From: Alopecurus myosuroides
Lineage: Eukaryota; Streptophyta; Magnoliopsida; Poales; Poaceae
Direction: 5' to 3'
DNA: 64,000 nt
Assembly (NCBI GenBank): GCA_028641055.1
Contig: CM054063.1
Coordinates: 177,822,756 to 177,886,755 of the forward strand
The notes below the pieces were generated by a model. The model saw only the letters and a program-made list of their open reading frames with translations. It did no database searches and was not told the DNA's origin. Shown here one piece after another: positions 22,218 to 34,989 of the stretch (the stretch's first letter is position 1; every line of letters begins with the position of its first letter). The position numbers were made by a program, and so were the translations under genes.

Positions 22218-25200
22218 TCATGATCTCAAAAGATGTTTACATAGAAATTGAACTAAGTACGGAAGAGACATAACTGCTAGATATTCCAATGCTTTTGCTA
22301 TCCACTTGACTTTGTCGGATTTCTTCAGCAACTTGTAGAGTGGTAGGGCTTTATCCCTCAGCCGACTAATAAATCTGCTGACGGCAGCGGCGGAACCCGT
22401 CAATCTTTGGACATCTTTTACGCACGTAGGCTTCGAGATGTTCAAGATGGCTTTGGTCTTTTCCGGGTTAACTTCTATTCCTCTGTGAGAAACGATAAAA
22501 CCCAGAAGTTTTCCCGAGGGAACCCCGAATACACACTTAGATGGATTTAACTTCATCTTGTAAGTGCGCAAGTTTTCGAAAGGTTCTCGCAGATCCTCAA
22601 GGAGTGTATCTTTTTTCTTGGTTACGACAGCAATATCGTCCACGTAAACATGGACGTTTTTGCCAATCTGACTATGCAGGCAACGTTGCTTGCAACGCTG
22701 GTAGGTTGCACCTGCGTTCTTCAGGCCAAATGGCATGGTTACGTAATAGTACGTCCCGTATGGGGTTATGAAAGAAGTCTTAATTTGATCTTCCTTTTTC
22801 ATGCGTATTTGGTGGTACCCGGAGTATGCATCCAAAAAGCACAAAAGCTCAGAGCCTGCAGTGGCATCTATTATTTGATCGATTCGCGGTAACGCAAACC
22901 TATCTTTTGGACACAATTTGTTCAAGCCTGTGTAATCTATACACATTCTAAGAGCAGTAGTGTCTTTCTTCGGTACTAATACCGGATTTGCAGACCATTC
23001 AGTGTGGATTACTTCCTGGATGAAATCTGCTGCTAAAAGCCGGATAATTTCCTTGCCAATAGCCTTCCGTCTTCTTCCGTCAAATCGACGGAGACCTTGT
23101 TTCACGGGTTTTGATCCTGGAATTACCTTGAGTTGGTGCTCAACAAGTTCCCTGGGTACTCCTGGCATGTCAGCTGGACACCAGACAAAAATATCCCAGT
23201 TCTCACGGAGGAACTTGATGAGCTCGCCTTCCTATTTGTCGGTCATCCCAGTCCCTACAACGACGAATTTTGTCGGATCTTTGGGATCTAGGATTACCTG
23301 TCTTGTATTCTCGGACGGCTTGAAGCTGTCTGTTGGCTTCCGGGTTTCTTTTCCTGCCGGCATTTCTGTCGGCGATACCTCCTTGGCCAATTCCTTCAGT
23401 TCTTCCTTTGCTATGACTCTCTGAGCGCAAAGGGCGTTTTCTTTCTCCAACTCATTTGCTAGCTTAAAATCACCAGCTATGGTAATTACTCCTCCTTTGG
23501 GTCCTAGCATCTTCAGCTTGTTATAAATATAACAGGATCTTGTCATGAATTTGGCGAAAGATGGACGTCCGAGTATTGCGTGATACACGCTTTCGAACGG
23601 CACTACTTCGAAGGATACTTTTTCCTGCCGGAAGTGATCTTTATCTCCGAAGGTGACATCTAGGGAAATTTCTCCTAGGGATCGTGCTTGTCTGCCAGGA
23701 ACAATGCCGTGGAAGCGTATGTTGCTGTAATTGAGCTGGGACTCGGAAATCTTCAGATGCTTCAGTGTATCCAAGTACATTATGTTAATGCTGGATCCTC
23801 CATCCATCAGCACTCTTCTTAGCCTAGTGTTCTGGACAATAGGGCTTACGACAAGAGCTTGTGTGCCGGGTTCAGGGATATTCCCGGGATGATCAGACTG
23901 ATCCCAGGTAATTGGTGTGTTGGAGTACTTCAAGAATTTCGGGGTTGCCGAAACAACCGCGTTTATTTCTCGAAGTGTTCTTTTGGCCACCTTTGCTGAC
24001 GGAGTTGCTAGGAATGTTAGCATTTCTTCTCCATCAACTCTCGGAAATTTGGGTTCTCCCTTTCGCTGTTGCTCCTGGATTTTTTCATCAGTGTCCGATT
24101 CACTGTCTTCTTTGTCAGCTTCTGGCTTTTGTTTGGCGGGTTTCCTTTTGGAACCCTTCCCCTTATTTCCGGATCTTGCACTGCCTTTCATGTGCTTATT
24201 CAGCCGGCACTGTGCGTTTGTATGAGTGGGTTTCCCAAATTGTGAATGGTGGACACAAGGTTCCGACTTAATCCTCTCCCACTCCTCTGGAGTGTAGTTG
24301 ATTGGATCTGGACTGCGTCCTTTCCACTTATTCCCTTTTTCACTTCCAAAGGCTATGTTGACCTCTTTGGGTTTTGTCGTTGTTTCTGGAGTTCCTTTTT
24401 TGTCAGAACGAGGAGTTTTCTTAGCAAGTATCAGTGATTCGATATTGCCCCCTCTGGCTCTGATGTCGTCTTCGGCTGCAGCATGTTCGTTGGCGGTTGT
24501 AAGCATAGATCCGAGATCTTTGTGCTATTTGGAACCAACCATGAACGGTACAAGTCCGGGTTTTAGGCCATTGACGAAAGCATGCATTGCTTGTACGTCA
24601 GTTACTCCAGAACAACTATTCTTCATTGCCGTCCATCTGGAGATGAAATCCACGTATGGTTCATCCTTGAATTGGGTGCAACGGTTCAGCTGGTTGATGC
24701 TGTTCGGGCGTTTGTATGTTCCCCGGAAATGCTGAGTAAATACTCTAGCCATATCATCCCAGCTATCGACAGTTCTTGATGGTAATCCATTGATCCAATC
24801 TCTGGCTCCATCCAGTAACATTAGGGGAAGAAACTTGACAGCTTCCAGGTCTGTCCCATTGTTGATCTGGACGGCTGTATAGTAGTCTGAGAGCCAGGTG
24901 TCCGGGTTTGTGCTGCCGGTATATTTTTGGTAGGTTGGACCAACTTTGGCGAAGCCAGAATGCAGGGTTATCCTTCGGATCCTGTCAGTGAAACACTTAG
25001 GGCCAAAGTATAGGTCATGCTTCTCCGCTCTATCAATGTGTGCGGAATATCTTCCGGCTGAATGGACAGAAGGGGATCTACTCCTTTCTTTTCCATTGTT
25101 GCGCGGACGCGCTTTTCCGGGATTGTACCTATCTCTTCCATGATCACGTCCTTTTGGATTAGGCGGAGTCCTGCTCCTGTGCCTTTCTTTATCCTTAGGG

Positions 25201-26816
25201 GGTGTCCGGGATCTCTCACGTCTGTGAGGTATATCGTATCTTCCGGCTTTCTCAGCTGGGTTTCTCGGAGGTGGCATTGTTTTGCCGTCATTCCGGTATT
25301 TTTCTTCCCGATCGTGGGGTTTAAGCCCACCTTTCGGGGGATGGGATCCGGTTCGGGACGCTTCATCCCTATTGTCGGGGTTTTTCTTGTCTTTTCTCGG
25401 ATCCTCTTTTTTATCCTTTGAATTGTCTGAATCTCCAGGTTCCTCTGGTCCAGGTCCTCCAGCGGCGCAAGTAGCTGTTTTGCATAGGGCGGAGTTATCC
25501 TGCAGTCTTCCTGATCGCTCTTGGGCCCGCTGTTGTTGTTGCAATGCTTTTCCTAGGAAAGCATACACCCCTTGAAGTTTTTCACCATTGGAGTACAGAT
25601 CATTGTTCAGGATGGCGAACACTGCTTCCGCGTTTTCTGCTGCGGTTTTATAAATTGGTTCGCCTCTGGCATCTTTGCCGTTTACCTGCTTTTGCCAAGA
25701 TGGGTTGTGAAACCTTTCTTTTGGCGGCAGTACTTCCGGTCTTACGATTCCGGGTAACCTTGTAGGTTTAATGCCAGATCTATTCTTTCTCTCGTACTCC
25801 TCGATTTCTTCCTTCATGAGCTTAATGTCATCCTGGGTTTTTTGGAGGTGTTGCCGAGATCTGAGTAGTTGTTGCTGTTGCCTTTGGAAAGCTTGCCTCC
25901 TGGCTTCCAGCATCTCAGGGGGTTCATTTGCTCCCACTGGCGTTTGTAACAGCTCTTGCTCTTCTTGTTCCGTCATTGGCGGGACAAGGATTTCTTTGAT
26001 TTTCTTCTCCGCAGTCTTTGTTCCGCTAGCATCTCCTACTTCCAGGTTTTTATCAGCTTGATCGGCTGATTTTTTCTTCCGGATTTTGTATTGGAGTTTC
26101 TTAGCAGCACGATGCTTTTTCTTGGAAGAGGGAGGCTTTTTGACAGGCTCATCCTCTGTCAATTCCTTGACATTGGGAAATACCGGAGAAGTTTCTCCGT
26201 CTTCTCTCTCTTCCTCTGGCGGAGGGGTTTTAGGGCTTTCCTGGCTGCCGGCGTCCATGGTATCAGCCGGTTTCGCCATTAGCACTTCATGGAATCCCTC
26301 TTGAAAAGATTTAACTTTCCTTTCGAAGGCGTCCGTGTCTTCGTCTTCGGAATCAAAATCCTCTGATCCGGTTTCCGACTCTAATCTTGCCTCAATGGCG
26401 GCTAGTACGGATTCTGCTTCCGAGTTCATCGTCTCGTTGACGGATGTCGGATCTTACGCTTGTATGACGGGTGTCGGATCTTCCGTCTCTGTGACGGGTG
26501 TGTTTTTGTCTGCCTCTTGCACGGGATTTCCGTCATCCGTGTTTTCGGCGACTTCGGACTGCACCATGCCGATAAAGTGTGTGTCACTTTTTTGTCGGCG
26601 ATCTGAGCAGAATCCGGTATCATAGTCATCCTCGACTGGGTATAGGGCGGGTGGGATAAATTTTCTTCCACCGCAAAACCCCATTGCTTCTGCAGTTAGT
26701 CCGATAAAGATGTTAGCATATCCTATCGGTAACACGCAGGCACTTACCAGGTGGTTTTGCGCCGGTATGTAGGATCCGTTGTCGAGGAAGCGTCCGACAT
26801 CATCGTTGAATTCCAA
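22218..26816 (-). pseudogene. Broken gag-protease-RT of the Tat element
   Basis: A single minus-strand frame runs from a start at 26816 to 22218, interrupted by three in-frame stops (near 26454, 24525 and 23232). The gag part has a long charged leader and a retrotransposon gag core (YTGSTNPDTWLSDYYTAVQ.., then a W..F..HF block). A degenerate C/H knuckle (CVHHSQFGKPTHTNAQC) follows. Protease carries the DGGSS active site (LMDGGSSINIMYLDTL). RT has LDAYSGYHQIRM, FGLKNAGATYQR and the catalytic YVDD. The frame stops just after the RT thumb (PLYKLLKKSDKVKW), so RNase H and integrase are absent. The RT primer-grip region is otherwise well kept, so decay looks recent. Confidence 0.88.
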
Positions 26817-26878
26817 ACTTCCGACAGTGATATTCCGCCAAGTATCCCAGATCGGAACTTTACGCCTGACGTCGTTTG

Positions 26879-26895
26879 CCCCACGGTGGGCGCCA
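26879..26895 (-). other. Primer-binding site of the Tat element
   Basis: TGGCGCCCACCGTGGGG on the minus strand begins two bases inside the 5' LTR. The cognate tRNA was not determined. Confidence 0.8.
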
Positions 26896-26897
26896 AC

Positions 26898-27448
26898 TGT
26901 CGAGACATCGTAGTAGTTTTCATAGACGGGGGTGCCATGAGACTACGGTAGAGACGTGGGGTAACGGGATCGCGTAGTAGACAGTAAACACAGGATTTAC
27001 CCAGGTTCGGTACGTCGCGACAGTACGACGTGCCTACTCCTGCACTTCTCACTAAATCAGGACTAAAGCCTGGAAACAGGATTACAATGTGAGGTTTAGA
27101 TCTAGCTACTCGCAGAGGATCAACTTCTCGGCGAGTTGGCCTATATCTTCCCTGTTATTCCTTTGTTGTTTTGTTTATCTCCCGTCCGGCTTTATATAAT
27201 AGCCGGATTAGGGCTTACAGAATAGGAAACCTAGAAGAATACGCTAACTATAACTTGGAAAGTAAGGAATCTGTCTTCTCCTTCAAGCCAGATCACACGG
27301 GCCGTGATCCGGGTTCTTCTAGAATCTGGCTTCTGTGCGTAAGTTACTGGGCCGCCCAATGGACCATGCCCACTATCCCTTGGGCCACCCTGGTAACCAG
27401 GCACTTTGACTACCATCTTATATACCCCTATACGGTATATATCCGACA
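26898..27448 (-). repeat. 5' LTR of the Tat element
   Basis: This is the partner of 17622-18153 and retains the about 20 extra bases near 27285 that the other copy lacks. The same TATA palindrome is at 27186-27206. Confidence 0.93.
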
Positions 27449-28531
27449 CAGAACAATCACTCTCCATGAGCGTTCATGTACGGCTTATTGTAGAAGTTGC
27501 CCCTTATGGTTTTTTTAAACCGAAGTTTTAATTTCACTTTATGACCTATTGAGACTTGTCATAAGATTGATATTGGTATCTAGAACATCAAGGAGAACTT
27601 GGAAGTTCATCTATCCAATGTCTCTCTATCGATCCTCCAAATCATTTTCTCTCGTGGGAACAAATCCATCATGAGGAACTCCACCTTGTGGTGATTTGTA
27701 ACTGCCATTGATCAGTTCCCTTTTTCCAGTTGTTCGAACATGAAGTTCTAATCAACTCACACGTTGTGTGAAATTGTCAGTCACATGAGCCATGGAGTTT
27801 TCATCATGTGGAAAATGTCTTATTATGCCAAATATATAACATTAAAAATATCCCTTACTCTTTTCGGTGCTCCAATCTAAGTTAGTTACTCATCCTTGTG
27901 GTGTGAAATAACGTCACAATCCTTGCCAAGGATTTTGACAATCCTTGATGGAATGAGTGAAAGTTCCTTCATCTTCTGTGTACACTCCGAAGAGTGAAAA
28001 AGATTTCATATCAAACATTGATCCTGATGCATGATTCTAGCGTGTTATTGTGAATTCACTCGTCTATGAATCTTCCATTACGGTATCCAAGACAATCCTT
28101 TAATCTTGGTACCCTATTTGAAGCAAAGAGTGACCCTGCCCGTCACAAGTTGTTCAACCTTTCTTTTCCAAAGAATTATGGTCTTGTGCAAAGTTCATAT
28201 TCCAAATCCTTTCAAGAAATCTTTGTTTACCAATATGAAATTTCTTCCGGTCCTTCCGTTACCTTGATGTGTTTCATCACTCCTAACTCAAAAGTTCTTT
28301 AGGAACACTATTTCCTTGAGTTGGCCATGAAATACTCGATCTTCGTGAAGATCAAGTTTTACAGAGTTGTTCCCTCTTACCCAAGGTGTAGCTGGTGGAT
28401 ATCTTTTAAATGCTACTAATCAACCCCTTTAAGAAAGGAATTGTAAGGTTCGAGGAGATCATTCAAAATCAGTGTTCCTTCCTTCTTCCCTCTTGGAATA
28501 TCAGGACGAGATTCTTGTAAGGGGTTAGACT
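27449..28531 (+). pseudogene. Decayed 3' end of the old Tekay-like pol
   Basis: This continues the element broken at 10905. No clean integrase frame remains. The right end has the pre-LTR block GGAATATCAGGACGAGATTC followed by a G-rich tract (AAGGGGTTAGAC), which in the coding Tekay-type element lies directly after the chromodomain stop. That gives plus-strand sense and places the 3' LTR start at 28532. The frame at 28066-28302 shows no domain. Confidence 0.5.
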
Positions 28532-28869
28532 TGTAACATTTCCACCTTTGTGATGAAATGGTGTGGCATGTTGTGTTCATCTCATTCATGCATGAAAAAG
28601 TGTGAACCAAGTTTGAATTCGAATTTTAATAAGAATTTCCCAAAAATCACTTAAAGTGATCACCTCAAATTTGAATTCAATATTTTCAAATTTGGCAAAC
28701 CAATAGATGGCGAGGTTGGAAATTTCGTAAGGATTACAAATCTTATTTTTTCCAAAAAAATCACGCAAAAAGGTCCTCAAAACATTTGATTTCAATTCTA
28801 TTTTAAAATCTAGGGACTAATTTGTAGTTTTGCAAAAACTCCAGGGGGTTATGGGGGAAATCCCCTTTG
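28532..28869 (+). repeat. 3' LTR of the old Tekay-like element, first piece
   Basis: It starts TGTAACATTTCCACC right after the purine tract and is interrupted at 28869 by the 15.8-kb element. The LTR continues at 44693 after the CTTTG duplication. Confidence 0.55.
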
Positions 28870-31800
28870 TGTAAGGACCCCAGACCGGCAGTCTGAAACC
28901 CTACGTATGCATACATTCACGATCCCAGAAAGATCAGTCGTGAACAACATACAAAGTTGGCACACAGAAATACATCATCCATTACACGAATACATAGAGG
29001 TATTACACAAATGATCACATGATCAAGTTTAAAGCAACTGCCAAAAGGGCAGGCAACTTAACAAACACAGCGGAAGGCAATTAAAACACAACATAGTTGA
29101 GCCCAAGTCACGCCTTAACCTACAGGCTGCTGACCCGGAGACGATCCTAGTTCGCAAAGCCGTCAACTCCGTACTTCTCTTCATAGATCTCCTTTGGAGG
29201 CTCCTTCTCAAAATCTGATAAGTAGATACCAGGGGCGAAACCATAATGAGTACATTTGAATGTACTCAGCAAGACATCCATCATATCACTTACCAACATG
29301 CAAGTATGCTTATATGGTGGATTAGGTAGGCTATAAATAGGGTTCACTATCAATGGTGTTCATATATGATGACACCACAGTTGCAGTCAGGTTAATCTGT
29401 ATCTTCGTTGAAGAAGATACTTCAGAAGAAAATACAATAATATAGTTTTATTTCTCTTGTAGATATCACATGTACAAGAGGTTTTGTAAAACTTTGTTAA
29501 AGAATATTTTCTCTTTGCAAAACTTCTTGGAATCAGTTTCCAGAATTCTTGCTTACAGTAGAAAATTTTTCTTTGCAAAACACTTTGTTTTGTATAACCA
29601 CATCTGGCTTTTCATCATCGACGATACCTCCACGGTATAAGTTTCCATTCCTTTCCGAACTTCACAAGTTCAACACTTCCTTTCCAAAAATTCCCTTTCA
29701 AAAACTTCCTTTTTGAAAACATTGACACAATGCTAGCTACATGGCCATTCAACCGTCCATATCCGAGGACGCGGCTACCTCGAAATAGTTTTACTCTGCA
29801 GAGGTGTACACATTTCCACTAGATCCAGAATCCGCCATGAAACAACCATGGACTGTTCCCAACCTATGAGAACATCAGATAACTGATCTTGACTATCCAC
29901 TATGTACAAGCTAGTACATGACTATCTCTTCAATTGGGGTTACCCTCCCTGGCAAGCCGTGTCCCACACCGCCCAAACAGGAGACCCAACTGCTGCATCC
30001 GGAGGGAAAATTAATCCCACACTTTAGATGTCCCGTATTCTCCACTCCTAGCGACATTTCGGTTCGGAGGATCCCATCCCCTATAGCACTTGAGATAGCA
30101 CACATACTAACCATAACAAGTTTTTAATCAAGCCCCTACCCATATTGGGGTAAAGTGGCAGTACGGTAAAGGTTGTCCAGCGAAGACTAGGTTATGTGTC
30201 ATTTTTGAAAACACCACTTTCTCAAAAATGACCACTTCCACATTCCTCCGGAGAACAAGGATCCGCCTTTTCTCCAGGTTTTTCCGTAAAGCCTTTGTTT
30301 TGTAGAATCACAATTTTAGGGTGTCCACTTAGGGACTAGTATATTTGATGGTAATAAATACCATATGGTGGCTTATGGGCTTGGTATTACCAAGTTTAAC
30401 TACTGGCACAATAGTAACCTATATACTAGTACAGTAGTAATAGCCACATCAAAAATAGTTTTGATAATCAAGTTTTTATAAAACTTCAGAGGTAAAACAT
30501 GCATGATAGATAATGATAAATATTTTATCAGCAAGCATCAGGATGGCTTGCCTGGTATCTCCTTGTGTCCCTGGTTTTGGAGTGACTGGAACTTGAAACA
30601 GAGCTTCCCGACACTTCCTTCCTCTTCATTTTCTAACGTCGTAAAAAGAATAAAGGACACACATTCAGAACCAATCAAGGCAAGAAACAATACACAATGA
30701 TACATACAGCAAGGAAACTAATAATTACCAATCACACAATTATTAAGGGAGGCAAACAATCAAACAAACACACCTGGCAGAAATGCCATTTAATAAGACA
30801 ACTTAAGGTTGGAGGAACATAACTCACAACCTTAATATCATGGATTCAGTGGGTGTGCCACTCTCATACCAAGATATTAATAAACCCAAAATACACTTAG
30901 TTTCACAAGGGTGAGACTACTAAAAGTATACAAAACATGCAAAATAATAATCATGACAATGGTTCTATCAACCAAACCACAACAAGAAAAAGGTAGCTAA
31001 TCTGCTAAGCCTAAATTCACACCAAGAATAAAAAAGACACATGATTTGCAAAAGTTACTTTTACAAATCGGTGAGCCTACACAAGTGTAACAAGGTAATA
31101 GACTCATCACAAAACACACAATTTCTCATAGCGAGAACAATAGAAACAATGACTAAAAAGGAGGAATCCTAGTGACATGTTTCTACAAAAAGTTTGCTAT
31201 GCAAGCAAGCATAATAAGTAAAGTACTAAAATGCAAACAGGTAACCATGTTATCATAATGGGAATGAAAACATGTCCTCATGCAAGGATACACAATTATC
31301 TACCAAACACAAGTTGGCAGGAAAAATAATTTAGCACAAAAACTGCTAAGGAAACTAGTACTACTTAAACATGAAGAATCAATGGATGCATTTCAATAAA
31401 GTAATTGAAATACAACCAGAGGGTCCATGTCATAAAAACAGTAGTGAAAAATTATCTATACTTGCTATAACAAAAATATCCCATTTGATAAAACAAGGTA
31501 TCAATTTGCAGGACAACTCCTACATACTAGTGGTAATAAAAGGGCATTACTAGAGGAATCAAACAACACTCCAAAGATGTATTTTTCCTAGCAAGCCACA
31601 CATGATTACAACCACTTACAAACAGAAGCATACCCATTTTTGTTTAGCACAAAAATTCCCAAAGCAAAAATACTAGGCACTCATTAGTTATGAAACTATA
31701 TAAAAAAACACATCTAGTGTGGGGGAAATAATGTTTCCACCAATAATGCAATGAAACCAGTGGGTGTTCCACTAGCATAACAAGGAATTAAGAGGTCACA

Positions 31801-34800
31801 ATGCCTCTGGTCATACTTGACAAAAATTAGCAAAAACCTAAACTAGCACCTAGTGCAATAACAATACTAGCAGAAAATAATAGGGTGCAAAACTAAGCAA
31901 GGTAATGCTACTCATGCTATTGTTTTCACACAAGTGAAAACTCTAGGGGTAAAGTACTCATAAAAACATAATCAAAATGCTACTGGTCCTATGAACACAA
32001 CACAAAAATATGTGGCTCCACAACCACAAATGCTTATGTCAAAAATTCCACACATGAGGGAATTTTTCCATAACATTCTCATAGTGATGACTAAGCTACT
32101 CATGCTTTTCTACCAACTCAAATGAAAGCTAGCAGAGGTGATACTAACAAAATATAAGTATCAACATGGTGCTGCATCTAATAAAAAATCCAAGTGCTTG
32201 CACATCAATTCATCACTCAAAATTATATGCAAGTATTAAATAGAGAATAAACAATATGCTATTCTCATAATTCCTATTTCTTCTCCACTCAAGTCCACAC
32301 AATCTAACATGCTAAAATAGCTAAGTAACACTTAGAAAACAAGTTCACACCACTTGTACATGCTAGAAAACAATATTGCAACACAAAAATATATTCACAC
32401 AATTTAATTACTTAAAATGCCAAAATGGCAGAAACAAGCAATTTAAAGATCTGTCCACCAAATTTTCTATGATGCTCTAAAAATTAAACCCAGCTAGGTT
32501 TGGATAGCCCTAAACATATACAAGACCATCCAATTGAGTTTGCATCAAAATTCATCTTTAATAATTTTATAAAAATCACCAAAGTGCTCTCTGGTGTTTT
32601 ACCAAATTGCATGCCATTTCAAAAATACAATGAATTTGGAAGCAAGGTTAATTTATTCTGTTAGTAAATTTCAAGGGATTTCCAATGCAATTGGTCTCAC
32701 TTCATTCTGAGTTGTGAAATAAAAATGGTGCTCATTTTGGTGTTTCTGGTACCTGTTGCCAAATCATTTTTCATTTCAAATATAATCATCCAAATGTAGA
32801 TCTACAAGTTGGAGGTGGTTTAGATTTAGTTGGTGTACAACTGTGATTTTTGGTTTGGTCAAATTCATCTTTTAGGTAGCATTTTAGACCCTAAAGTAAA
32901 CATGTAAGTTTCTGTAAAAATTAAAAAGGAAAAGAAACATCACATGGGCCAGATCCACTATTTGGGCCGGCCAGATCTGTTCTCACCGCGGGCGGATCCA
33001 GCCTTAGCCGCTGACCTGCGGGCCAGCAGGCCACGGTGGCTGCCACGCGCGCAGTTCGCGGCCCCACGGGCCAGTTTGACTCTCCCGCGCGGGGTCAGCG
33101 CGCGCTGGCGTCAGCGTGACGCCAGGACGGCGTGACCCGCCGGCGGGACAACTCCGGCGAGCTCGCATATGGCGAAATCGGCGACCATTGCGCAAAATAA
33201 AAACATCTGCACAACGCTCACGATGAGGGGAACCAAGCGGGAACGATCTCGTTTCCCGGGAACGGCCAGAAAGCGGCCGGCGACGAGGACGCGCGGCGAC
33301 CGTACAGCGAGCGCGGCGTGGAGAGGTTCTAGGGGGAGAGGGAGGGGGGAAAAAGGTCAGGGACGGTCGCTTACTCACCCAGAACTCGTTGGACCACTCG
33401 GTGAAGGAGGAGGAGACTCGTGGCGGCGGCAATGCCTCGCCGGAGCGCGTCAGACTCGAGGAGGAAAAATGGACGGCGCGGCCACCACAAGGCATTCCGG
33501 CTTGATTCCTTCAGCAGGGAGGAGTACCACGACGAGGCGGAGCGAAATGGTGCAAGCGGCAACCGGCGGCGAGGTCACCTGTGGCCGAATCGACGGCGAG
33601 TTACCTCCCTAGGGTTTCGGTTTGGGGCTCTTTCGAGCAGAGAGAGGGAGTGAGGGGGGGGAGAGAGAGAGGGGGCAATGAGGAGACAAGGGCACATGGG
33701 GGGCCTCTTTATCCACCTTGATGCCTTCCAATCGAAGCAATGGGTAGGTCTTCTGTATCTACAGCAAGGCTAGAGGTAGAAGATGACTCATCTTACTTTT
33801 AGGTCCCTGCAATTTTACACGTAGGTCCCTGTCCTCTCTGAAACATGTTGTTTTCACCAAGCAAACAAAGTCAAAATTTAAAATACCTTTGCCCAAAATT
33901 CTTATTAGCTGAGGTGCACAACATATGTGAAAATTGGCTCAATTAGATAAACTTGATAATTCAAAGTTGTTCAAATTTGAATTCTTACATAAATGGACAT
34001 TGAATTTATTAACCTACTTAGGAGCTTCCAAAAATGATAATTTTTGGCACACATTCCTTATTTGATGTGTTCATTATGTGGTATAAAACTCAAGTCATTT
34101 AGAGTTACTTCATAGAACAAACTTGTTCAAATTTCTAAAAGGTGCTGTCAAGAAAACAGGAGTTTTTGGCAACTTAAATTATTCAAAAACTTGGGCCCTT
34201 TTGGTTTTAATCCTTATTTATGTTATAGAGCATGTGGTATTTATTTCATGGCATTTTGAAAAAGTTTGTAGAACAAACTTGTTCAAAATTCCAAATGTTG
34301 CTGTGGAGAAAAATCATATTTTCAGGGCTTTAATGGATTCAATTTTTGGTCTCCTCTTGTGTGTGTTCCTTATTTTATATAAGGAAGCAATGGTATGAAT
34401 TTCAAATCATTTGAAGAAATTTTCCAAAAGTAACTTGTTTTAGTTTTCTGTTTCTAGAAACATTGGAAATTCAAATTAATAAGGCACTTGGCTTTTCTTT
34501 AACAATGCTTTTCCAAAATATTTATATGACTAGGGATAGCAAGTCAATGCTCTCCAATACCTTTTTTTTTAAGCTTGCAAGGTTGGAAAGACATTTGATA
34601 ATATTTTGGTGAAGCATCTAAGAATGCCTCTTTTTCTGATAATCTTTTAGGGAAATTTATTTAGTGTTTCCTCTTTCTTAATTTAGGCCTTGGAATTATA
34701 TTCAACAAGTATGGGATTCATAAGATAGTTTTGGAAAACTCTTTGATCAATATTTACTTTATAAAATATTGCCAAGGTCATTGGAACAATATGTTGAATA

Positions 34801-34950
34801 TTTTGTTTTCAATTTTGCTATCTTTTTAAGTTTGCAAGTTTATATAATTAGTTTGTTTAGTTGCACTTAAACAAACACAGGCATAGGTTATTTGTCAAGC
34901 AATTAGCAAAACAACTGTGTTATCAGGTATTGCAACATTGGGATGTGACA
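28870..34950 (-). repeat. 3' LTR of the 15.8-kb element
   Basis: It is near-identical to 38606-44687. An AT-rich body contains a GC-rich island (about 32940-33690), with GA repeats near 33655. Open frames within the island (33004-33653) recur in the other LTR with indels and stops and are not genes. Confidence 0.95.
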
Positions 34951-34969
34951 GGTCTTCCCCCCTTAAAAA

Positions 34970-34989
34970 GAATCTCGTCCCCGAGATTC
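34970..34989 (-). other. Hairpin next to the purine tract
   Basis: GAATCTCG and CGAGATTC are perfect 8-base arms around a 4-base loop, directly before the purine tract in element sense. The Tekay-type element has a near-copy at 54689-54709. Confidence 0.7.

Larger units (their letters stand above)
17622..27448 (-). mobile_element. Tat-clade Gypsy element carrying an antisense gene
   Basis: The element is 9827 bp with LTRs of 532 bp (17622-18153) and 551 bp (26898-27448), both beginning TGTCGAGACATCG and ending TATATATCCGACA on the plus strand. CAGAA at 17617-17621 and 27449-27453 is a perfect target duplication. The primer site (minus strand TGGCGCCCACCGTGGGG, 26879-26895) and the purine tract (minus strand CTTGGGGGCTAC, ending at 18154) show the sense is minus. 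Gag-protease-RT is present but broken. RNase H and integrase are missing. An intact spliced gene runs in the opposite direction next to the 3' LTR, an arrangement known for the Tat lineage. Confidence 0.95.

Noticed and set aside
33004..33653. Open frames in the GC island of the 15.8-kb element's LTR (also 42680-43388)
   Set aside because: Frames differ between the two near-identical LTRs because of small indels and stops; composition effect.
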